Assembly (NCBI RefSeq): GCF_003115775.1
Contig: NZ_QEES01000002.1
Location: 1,054,001-1,118,000, forward strand
Direction of reading: 5' to 3'
DNA: 64,000 nt
Origin: Cellulomonas sp. WB94
GTDB taxonomy: Bacteria; Actinomycetota; Actinomycetes; Actinomycetales; Cellulomonadaceae
Shown here in pieces: positions 57,794 through 64,000 of the stretch. The translations under genes were made by a program, and so were the position numbers. Position 1 is the stretch's first letter. Each line of letters begins with the position of its first letter. Below the pieces are notes generated by a model that was not told the origin of the DNA, searched no databases, and saw nothing but the letters and a program-made list of their open reading frames with translations.

Positions 57794-59511
57794 GCGGCAC
57801 CTCCAGGTGCTCCGGCGAGGACGGGCTCGCGCGCGGCGGCGGACCGTCGGGGACGGGCGACCGCGCGACGCTCAGCGGCCGCTGCTCGCTTGGTGCGGCG
57901 ACCCTCGCGGGCCGCCGTCAGGACGAAGGCACCGAGGATCACGGTGTTCGTGAGGTTCCAGAAGAGCGCGAGGCTCAGGGACCCGTGGGACCAGTCCTTC
58001 CATCCCCCGATGACCGAGGTGATCAGCAGGAGGGCGAAGAAGAGGACCTGCGGCATGATGAAGTTGAAGGGCGAGGACGCCTTGCCCTTGCTCCCCGTGA
58101 CGTGCCAGCTCTGCTCGCGGTGGAACGCGGCGTTGACGAACGCACGCCAGTAGATCGGGAACGAGACGGTGGCCAGCATGAGCACCTCCCACCGGAACGA
58201 CCCGAGCGTGTAGAACGCGACGAGGATCTGCATCCCGTAGAAGCCCGCGTAGAACGCCGCCCACGCGAGCGGGGACAGGTGGATGTTCATCGGCGTCAGG
58301 TCGAAGAAGATCTGCAGCGGCGGCACCAGCAGCAGCGCCAGCGGGGTGATCCCGCCGAGGTAGTGCGTCGCGGTGACCAGGTACTGCAGGCGCTGGTCGA
58401 GCGTGAGCCGGCGCTTGCGGGACAGCGGGTTGTGCGTGAGCAGGATCTCGAAGCCGCCCGTGGCCCACCGCAGCTGCTGCTTGGTGTACGCCTCGATCGT
58501 CTCGGGCGTGTCACCGATCGCGAGCGTCGTGGGGATGTAGATCGACCGCCAGCCCCGCTCGTGCAGGCGGATGGACGTCCACACGTCCTCGGACTTGGAG
58601 TCGGAGTACATCCCGCCGATCTGGTCGATCGCAGCCCTGCGGAAGATCACGTTCGTGCCGACGCAGAACGCCGCGTTGAACCTGTTCCGGCCCGGCTGGA
58701 TGAACCGGTAGAACACCGACTGCATGTACCCCGCGCCGCGAGAGATCAGGTTGTGCAGGTTGCCGTACGTCTGCGGGGTCTGGACGAACGCGACGTCGTC
58801 GGACGCGAAGAACGGCACCGTCTCGTGGAGGAACGTCGGCAGCGGGACGAAGTCGGCGTCGAAGATGACGAAGAACTCGCCGTTGCTGAGCGACAGCGCG
58901 TGGTTGACGTTCCCGGCCTTGGCGCCGTTGCTCGTCAGACGCCGGACGTACCGCGCCCCGAGCTCGGCAGCCAGGTCGCGGACCTCGTCGGAGCGACCGT
59001 CGTCGAGCACCCAGGTCAGGTGCTCACCCTGCATCGCGACGGCCGCGCTGACCGTGCGCCGGATGGTGCCGAGGTCCTCGCCGTACGTCGTGATGAACAC
59101 GTCGACCGTGGCAGGGCGGTTGCGCAGGTACATCCGCCACCGGGACGGGGTGTCGTCGATGCGCTGGCGCAGGATGTCGGCGACGTCGTAGAGGCCGTCC
59201 TGCGCGTGGTGGAAGTCGAAGCCGCGCGGGTTGTGCCCGCTGGACAGGATCGTCCACATCGACAGCAGGGCCTGCCCGACGAGGATCGCCTCGGCGCCGA
59301 CGACGAGACTGAACGGCAGCCAGTCGCCGCGGTTGCCCGGGTTGAGCAGGAACACCGCGTACATCACGATGCCGGCGCTCGCCACGAGGACGAGCAGCAT
59401 GAGCGACGGCGACTGGGCCGCCTCGTTCTCCGGCGTGCGCGCCGGGGTCGTTCTCGGGTCGTCTGTCGGTCGCGGCTCGAAGACGAGCCGCCCAAATGTG
59501 GTCTCGGACAT
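57790..59511 (-). CDS. GT2 processive glycan synthase (cellulose/curdlan-synthase-like)
   Basis: 573 residues; the ATG at 59511 has GGAGG six bases upstream. Two N-terminal helices (about 38-90). The GT2 catalytic domain (about 130-370) has DDGRSDE near 171, DAD near 218, SEDVW near 307 and QQLRW near 347, the D,D,D,QxxRW set of processive beta-glycan synthases. Four to five further helices follow. No PilZ (c-di-GMP) domain is present. With the fusion-like protein and a beta-1,3-glucanase it suggests a beta-1,3-glucan exopolysaccharide; Cellulomonas strains are known to make curdlan-type polymer. Product specificity cannot be proven from sequence. Confidence 0.92.
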   Translation of the reverse strand: MSETTFGRLVFEPRPTDDPRTTPARTPENEAAQSPSLMLLVLVASAGIVMYAVFLLNPGNRGDWLPFSLVVGAEAILVGQALLSMWTILSSGHNPRGFDFHHAQDGLYDVADILRQRIDDTPSRWRMYLRNRPATVDVFITTYGEDLGTIRRTVSAAVAMQGEHLTWVLDDGRSDEVRDLAAELGARYVRRLTSNGAKAGNVNHALSLSNGEFFVIFDADFVPLPTFLHETVPFFASDDVAFVQTPQTYGNLHNLISRGAGYMQSVFYRFIQPGRNRFNAAFCVGTNVIFRRAAIDQIGGMYSDSKSEDVWTSIRLHERGWRSIYIPTTLAIGDTPETIEAYTKQQLRWATGGFEILLTHNPLSRKRRLTLDQRLQYLVTATHYLGGITPLALLLVPPLQIFFDLTPMNIHLSPLAWAAFYAGFYGMQILVAFYTLGSFRWEVLMLATVSFPIYWRAFVNAAFHREQSWHVTGSKGKASSPFNFIMPQVLFFALLLITSVIGGWKDWSHGSLSLALFWNLTNTVILGAFVLTAAREGRRTKRAAAAERRAVARPRRSAAAREPVLAGAPGGAA

Positions 59512-59876
59512 GTCAAGCCTCCACCGTCGTCCTACGCAGAACGGCGGCGGACCCCTCGCGGGCCCGTCCACCGGTGCGACGGCCACGCTGGCGTCACGTT
59601 CACGGGGGACGGTCGAACGGGTGCCGGGCAACGCCCGGCGCACCGGTAGGAACCGGTCCGAATCCCCCATGGATGAACTACCACGGTGGACGAAGGTCCT
59701 AGGTGTGTCCACTCCACCGCGCGTGACCCGAATCACACCGGTATGGGCGGATAGCAGCGCGGTGTCCGTTCCGACCGATGTTCCTGCAGGTCACGCCTGC
59801 GAGCGCCTCCGACGGAGTTCATCCGACAGGCGACGAGATCCGTCTCAACAAGCAAGACGGGGTAGCGTCGATGCCC
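59512..59876. promoter_or_regulatory. 365-bp spacer upstream of the synthase operon, with hairpins
   Basis: Several inverted repeats lie on the synthase side: GGTGCCGGGC at 59620-59629 against GCCCGGC at 59633-59639, and GTGGAC/GTCCAC arms around 59690-59715. The frame of the synthase is open upstream to about 59736, but that stretch is Arg/Pro-rich and unlike protein. No known riboswitch consensus was recognised. The spacer may hold a structured 5' leader of about 150-250 bases. Confidence 0.35.
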
Positions 59877-60047
59877 ATGACCTCCGTGCGCTGGGCGAGC
59901 GTCGCGACCGTCGCGGGCTGCGCACTGCTCGCGCTCGTCTGCCTCGTCGCGGTGCTGCGCGGACGGACCTGGGCGGCGCTCCCCGGGCTCCTCGCCACGG
60001 CGATCGGCTTCCGCGAGGTGCGTGTCCTCCAGCGCCACGGCCACTGA
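59877..60047 (+). CDS. Small two-helix membrane protein (tentative)
   Basis: 56 residues from the ATG at 59877 (ATG 59871 also possible). Two hydrophobic segments (WASVATVAGCALLALVCLVAVL and ALPGLLATAIGF) and a basic tail. No strong ribosome site. Plausible as a small membrane protein; no family recognised. Confidence 0.45.
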   Translation: MTSVRWASVATVAGCALLALVCLVAVLRGRTWAALPGLLATAIGFREVRVLQRHGH

Positions 60048-60148
60048 CCCCGCGCGGCCCGGCAGCCACCGGATCTGCGCCCATTTTTCACTCGCTCCGA
60101 CCGCCTCCAGCAGCGCTCGGGCGCGCGTCGCGGTGGCATGGTGGACAG

Positions 60149-60850
60149 GTGAACCTCTCCGTCGTCCCGACGCCGAACCGAGCGACCAGCCTGCCGCCGA
60201 CGGCCTCGGACGTGCTCGCGACGACGGACTGGCGCCGACGCACCGCGGAGCTCTACGCGGAGGTCCGCCGGATCGCCGCGACCGACCCCGCCGCGGCGCA
60301 CGCGACGTGGGTCGAGGGCCGCGACGAGCTGTTCGCGGAGCACCCCGCCTCTCCGCTCACCCCCGAGGCCCGCGGCGGTTTCCGTGGGCTCGTGGTCGCC
60401 CCGTACGACCCGGCGTTCCGCTTCGAGGTCCGGGTCCGGGCCGCGTCGAACCAGCGGCTCGAGGTCGCCACCGGGACCGACGGCATCGTGCCGTTCGAGC
60501 GCATCGGACGCGTCGAGCTGGCCGGCCTCGGGAGCCTGTCGGTGTGGGCGCTGCGCGGCTACGGCGGCGGGCTGTTCCTGCCCGTCAAGGACGGCCTGGC
60601 CGGCCGGCCCGGCGGCACGTTCGGCGGCGGACGGTACGTGCTCGACACCATCAAGGGCGCCGACCTGGGCCGACGCGACATGCCCGGCGGACCGCTCGTC
60701 GTCGACCTCAACTTCGCCTACAACCCGTCGTGCGCCTACGACCCGGCCTGGGCGTGCCCGCTCGCGACCCGCGGGAACGTGCTGGTCGCCGAGGTCCCCG
60801 TCGGCGAGCTCGTGCCCGAGCCCGCCGTGCACCTCGGGGACCAGCGCTAG
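60149..60850 (+). CDS. DUF1684 protein
   Basis: 233 residues, GTG start. DUF1684 signatures: WRRRTAELYAEVR, GRDELFAEHPASPLTP near the N-terminus, then YVLDTIKGADLG, VVDLNFAYNPSCAYDPAWACPLA with the conserved Cys pair. Family function is not established. Followed 10 bases later by a VOC protein, probably cotranscribed. Confidence 0.9.
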   Translation: MNLSVVPTPNRATSLPPTASDVLATTDWRRRTAELYAEVRRIAATDPAAAHATWVEGRDELFAEHPASPLTPEARGGFRGLVVAPYDPAFRFEVRVRAASNQRLEVATGTDGIVPFERIGRVELAGLGSLSVWALRGYGGGLFLPVKDGLAGRPGGTFGGGRYVLDTIKGADLGRRDMPGGPLVVDLNFAYNPSCAYDPAWACPLATRGNVLVAEVPVGELVPEPAVHLGDQR

Positions 60851-60860
60851 CGTCGTCGCC

Positions 60861-61271
60861 ATGCGACCGCGCCTGCAGGAGATCGTCGTGGACTGTGCCG
60901 ACCCGGCTGCGCTCGCGGAGTTCTGGGGCGGCCTGCTCGAGGCCCGGTGGGCGGTGCGCGACGAGTCCTGGGCCATGGTCGACGCCGACCCGCTGCTCCT
61001 GGCGTTCCAGCGCGTGCCCGAGCCCAAGTCCTCGCCCAAGAACCGGTTGCACCTCGACGTCCAGGTGGCCGACGCCGGTGTCGCGATCGCGCGCGCGACG
61101 GCACGAGGGGCGCGCGTCCTGCGCGAGCCCGAGGTCGGACCTGGCGGCGACGGCTATGTCGTGCTGGCCGACCCCGAGGGCAACGAGTTCTGCTTCGTCA
61201 TCGACAACGGCGGCACCTGGACGGCGAGCATCCGCGCCGCTCTCGACGCCGCGCCGGAACCCCCGGCGTAG
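60861..61271 (+). CDS. VOC/glyoxalase-like protein
   Basis: 136 residues. Two beta-alpha-beta modules (IVVDCADPAALAEFWGGLLEARW; HLDVQVADAGVAIARATARGARVL; LADPEGNEFCFV). This is the glyoxalase-like subfamily common in actinobacteria. It has potential metal ligands (H in NRLHLDV, E in EGNEFCFV). Substrate unknown. Confidence 0.9.
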   Translation: MRPRLQEIVVDCADPAALAEFWGGLLEARWAVRDESWAMVDADPLLLAFQRVPEPKSSPKNRLHLDVQVADAGVAIARATARGARVLREPEVGPGGDGYVVLADPEGNEFCFVIDNGGTWTASIRAALDAAPEPPA

Positions 61272-61301
61272 GATCCCCGGCGTGATGCGGACGGCGGGGC
61301 G

Positions 61302-62420
61302 ATGACGCGGAAGGTGCCGACCGTCTACGACGTCGCGGCGCTCGCCGGGGTCTCGATCGCGACCGTCTCGCGGGTCTTCCGGCGCCCGGACCAGGTCACG
61401 CAGGCCACCAAGGACGTCGTGCAGACAGCCGTCCGGGACCTCGGGTACGTGCCGAGCGCGAGCGCTCGTGGGCTCGCCGCCCGGCGTGCCGGGGCGATCG
61501 GCCTGTGCTTCCCGGACTTCGACGGCATCGACGAGCTCGGCCCGGTGACGTTCAGGAGCGGGCCGGTCCGCGTCGTCCCCGATCCTGCCGGCGACTTCGA
61601 GCCGACGGGTGACCTGTACATCAGCGAGGTCATGCGCGGGACCGAGATCGAGGCGTGGCGCCACGGTCTGGCCGTGACGATCGCCGTCGCTCGTGGCACC
61701 GGTCGGACCGAGATCTTCGACAACCTCGCCGGCCGGGTCGACGGGATGGTGACGCTGTCGCGGACGGTGCCGGACGACCTGCTCGCCCACATCGCGCGGC
61801 GGATCCCCGTGGTGGTGATCGCGGGTCCGCGCACGAACGACGACTACGACCACGTCACCACGGACAACGCCGCCGGGATGCGGGCGATGACCGAGCACGT
61901 CATCACGGCGCACGGGATCACCGACCTGGCGTTCATCGGCGGGCCGGCCGACTCTCCGGACGCCAAGGACCGCTTCGACGGTCATCGGGAGGCGCTGCGT
62001 GCGGCCGGCCTGCGCGTGCCGCGCGGGCCCCGGATGCGCGGGGACTTCACGCGGGCGGGTGGGCGCGCGGTCGGCCGCGCCCTCGTGGACGAGGGCGACC
62101 TGCCACGTGCGCTGATCTGCGCGAACGACCAGACGGCGCTCGGCATCCTCGACGTGCTGACCCAGGCCGGCGTGCGGGTCCCGCAGGACGTGGCGCTCAC
62201 GGGCTTCGACGGGATCGACGGGACCCAGCAGTCCAGCCCGCGCGTGACGACGGTGCACCAGCCTATGCTCGAGCTAGGCCGTGCAGCGGTGGACACCCTG
62301 CTGCGTCGGCTGAGTGATCCGCAGCAGGCACCCGAGTCCCGCACGTTGCCGGTGGAGGTCCTGCTCCGAGAGAGCTGCGGGTGCCTTCCTGTCGTGTCGA
62401 GCGCGACCGACTTCAGCTAG
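61302..62420 (+). CDS. LacI-family regulator of the second family 5 transporter
   Basis: 372 residues. Helix-turn-helix TVYDVAALAGVSIATVSRVFRRPDQVT; the hinge ASARGLAARRAG. An insertion at about 70-110 (DFDGIDELGPVTFRSGPVRVVPDP) makes it longer than typical. Sugar domain ends with TGFDGIDGTQQSSPRVTTVHQPMLELGRAAVDTLL and RESCGC. It lies just upstream of a binding-protein gene with a 28-bp palindrome between, so it probably regulates that transporter. Confidence 0.93.
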   Translation: MTRKVPTVYDVAALAGVSIATVSRVFRRPDQVTQATKDVVQTAVRDLGYVPSASARGLAARRAGAIGLCFPDFDGIDELGPVTFRSGPVRVVPDPAGDFEPTGDLYISEVMRGTEIEAWRHGLAVTIAVARGTGRTEIFDNLAGRVDGMVTLSRTVPDDLLAHIARRIPVVVIAGPRTNDDYDHVTTDNAAGMRAMTEHVITAHGITDLAFIGGPADSPDAKDRFDGHREALRAAGLRVPRGPRMRGDFTRAGGRAVGRALVDEGDLPRALICANDQTALGILDVLTQAGVRVPQDVALTGFDGIDGTQQSSPRVTTVHQPMLELGRAAVDTLLRRLSDPQQAPESRTLPVEVLLRESCGCLPVVSSATDFS

Positions 62421-62478
62421 TCCCCGGATCCCCGGCCCCCGGATCCCCCTGATGTACGCGCGCACCCCCCGGTTGCAC

Positions 62479-62506
62479 GGTGCAATGTATGCGCATACAT
62501 TGCACC
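62479..62506. promoter_or_regulatory. 28-bp perfect palindrome, LacI operator
   Basis: GGTGCAATGTATGC followed directly by its exact reverse complement, with a central GCGC. It lies 59 bases after the LacI stop and 85 bases before the binding-protein start. The even symmetry and central CG are typical of LacI-family sites. Confidence 0.8.
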
Positions 62507-62591
62507 TAGGCGCCGAGCACCGAAGCTCGCGCGCAGGAGCAGCGCCTCACGCAGCTCTCGTGACGACGACGACACGAAGGAGAAGGACGCC

Positions 62592-64000
62592 ATGACCAAT
62601 GGCTCCCGGCGGGCGCCACGGCGACTCGCTACTGCGCTCGGGGTGGCTCTCACCGCCGCCCTGGCGATCACAGGATGCTCGGCGAACGTCCAGACACCCG
62701 AAGGCAGCGCCTCGAGCGCGACCGGGTCGCTGCTCGTCGCTGCCGACAACGGCTCGCCCACGTTCGTACGGAACTTCAACCCGTACTCGCCGAGCAAGCG
62801 GAACACCGCGACCATCATCTACGAACCCCTGTTCGTGACGAACTCGCTCGACGGCAAGGCGGTGCCGTTCCTCGGGACCGCGTTCACGCAGCCCGACGCG
62901 AAGACGATCGTCGTGGACATCCGTCAGGGCGTGACATGGTCCGACGGCGAGGCCTTCAGCGCCGCCGACGTCGCCTTCACCTACGACCTGCTCAAGAAGT
63001 TCCCTGCCCTCGACACGACCGGCGTCTGGCAGCACCTGGCCGACGTCAAGGCCGACGGCTCGAAGGTCACGATGACGCTGACGGCCGAGGACGTGCCGGC
63101 CGCGGCCATCGTGCTCAGCGTCCCGATCGTCTCGGAGCACCTGTGGAAGGACGTCGCCGACCCGGTGACCGCGACGGACGAGAAGCCCGTCGGCACCGGC
63201 CCCTACACGCTCGGCGAGTTCGGCCCGAACCAGTACAAGCTCGAGAAGAACGCGACCTACTGGCAGGCCGACAAGGTCGCCGCGACCGAGCTCGTGATCC
63301 CCGCGTCGAACACGCAGCTCGACGTCGTGAACAACGGCTACGACTGGGCGTACGCGTTCATGTCCGACGTCGAGAACACGTGGGTCAAGGCCGGCAAGGG
63401 CAACACGTACTGGTTCCCGCCGGGCGGCACGATCAGCCTGCTGCCGAACCTCACCAAGGCACCGTTCAACGACGTGAACTTCCGCAAGGGGCTGTCTGCT
63501 GCGCTCGACCGCTCGTCGATCGCGGAGGTCGCCGAGGAGGGCTACGTGCAGGCCGCGGGCCAGTCGGGCCTGCTCCTGCCGAACCAGGAGGCCTGGCTCA
63601 ACTCGGCCCTGCCTGACGGCGGCGCGATCACGCAGGACGCGGCAGCCGCGACCGACCTCTTCGCGAAGGCCGGCTACACGAAGTCGGGCGACAAGCTCGT
63701 CGACAAGGCCGGCCAGCCGCTCACGATCGCGATCACGACGGCCAACGGCTGGACCGACTGGCTGCGCGGCGTCCAGGAGGTGCAGAAGCAGCTCCAGGCT
63801 GTCGGCATCACCGTCACGATCAACCAGCCGCAGCCCGCGGCCTACCAGCAGGCGATCCAGAACGGCGACTTCGACCTCGCGATGGGGTCGTTCGGCGGGA
63901 CCGGATCGGTCTACCAGGACTTCAACAACCTGCTGAGCAGCGAGTTCCTGCAGCCCGTCGGCACGAGCACGACCGCGAACTTCCAGCGGTTCTCCGACCC
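62592..64000 (+). CDS. Solute-binding lipoprotein, SBP family 5 (3' end outside window)
   Basis: At least 469 residues from the ATG at 62592 (AAGGAG upstream). Lipobox LAITGC puts Cys at residue 29. Family 5 marks: VRNFNPYSPSKRNTATIIYEPLF, VDIRQGVTWSDGEAFSAADV, KPVGTGPYTLGEF, FNDVNFRKGLSAALDRSSI. Paralogous to the protein at 42846 but with its own LacI control, suggesting a different oligosaccharide. Permease genes would lie beyond the edge. Confidence 0.93.
   Translation, partial: MTNGSRRAPRRLATALGVALTAALAITGCSANVQTPEGSASSATGSLLVAADNGSPTFVRNFNPYSPSKRNTATIIYEPLFVTNSLDGKAVPFLGTAFTQPDAKTIVVDIRQGVTWSDGEAFSAADVAFTYDLLKKFPALDTTGVWQHLADVKADGSKVTMTLTAEDVPAAAIVLSVPIVSEHLWKDVADPVTATDEKPVGTGPYTLGEFGPNQYKLEKNATYWQADKVAATELVIPASNTQLDVVNNGYDWAYAFMSDVENTWVKAGKGNTYWFPPGGTISLLPNLTKAPFNDVNFRKGLSAALDRSSIAEVAEEGYVQAAGQSGLLLPNQEAWLNSALPDGGAITQDAAAATDLFAKAGYTKSGDKLVDKAGQPLTIAITTANGWTDWLRGVQEVQKQLQAVGITVTINQPQPAAYQQAIQNGDFDLAMGSFGGTGSVYQDFNNLLSSEFLQPVGTSTTANFQRFSD

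Noticed and set aside
59512-59876. c-di-GMP (GEMM) or c-di-AMP riboswitch upstream of the synthase
   Set aside because: The conserved core sequences of these classes could not be found on the synthase strand.

Overview
The window reads as chromosomal DNA of a high-GC actinobacterium, most likely Cellulomonas or a close relative in the Cellulomonadaceae. The basis is third-position GC saturation, frequent GTG starts, ATGA/GTGA start-stop overlaps, and a content rich in glycan uptake and hydrolysis genes (two GH13, one GH3, one GH81) with LacI and TetR regulators. I saw no phage, insertion sequence, CRISPR array, rRNA or tRNA.

Region 1 (1-11.7 kb): a minus-strand operon encodes a 1815-residue secreted protein (SdrD-like, IPT/TIG and beta-helix parts) followed by three tandem paralogous two-cupredoxin proteins. 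The copper ligands of one two-domain multicopper oxidase are divided between two of the paralogs, and the third has none. A divergent OmpR-type two-component system follows. Its likely operator, GTCAT repeats at about 11-bp steps, lies between.

Region 2 (11.7-21.5 kb): an apparent flavin/electron-transfer locus. It holds two ApbE FMN transferases, a PhoX/DUF839 secreted protein, and a tightly overlapping operon: two secreted coiled-coil proteins, ApbE, a ferric-reductase-like membrane protein, a NuoF-like flavoprotein and a 3-Cys ferredoxin. A second two-component system follows. A box CCTTAAC-N4-CCTTAG occurs before apbE-1 and before the operon, with a weaker copy before a divergent membrane-anchored gene. 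No canonical FMN-binding acceptor domain is present.

Region 3 (21.5-31.2 kb): housekeeping and signalling genes. These are a DUF2231 membrane protein, an isoprenylcysteine-methyltransferase-like protein, a SIR2 deacylase, an ABC exporter with divergent TetR, a histidine phosphatase, two GAF-ANTAR proteins, a STAS protein, and an ABC exporter whose permease gene is broken.

Region 4 (31.2-48.8 kb): two alpha-glucosidase genes, identical over about 1.33 kb, flank a MalEFG-type sugar transporter under a LacI regulator. A TetR gene then faces a GH3 beta-glucosidase, followed by a peptide-class ABC transporter that probably imports beta-glucosides or cello-oligosaccharides.

Region 5 (48.8-64 kb): an SRPBCC protein, an HExxH-bearing membrane-anchored protein, a LytR_C protein, an NCS2 permease and a GT87-like mannosyltransferase. 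Next is a GT2 synthase / membrane-fusion-like / GH81 beta-1,3-glucanase operon that looks like an exopolysaccharide (curdlan-type) system. DUF1684 and VOC proteins follow, then a LacI regulator with a perfect 28-bp operator before a second peptide-class solute-binding protein cut off by the window end.
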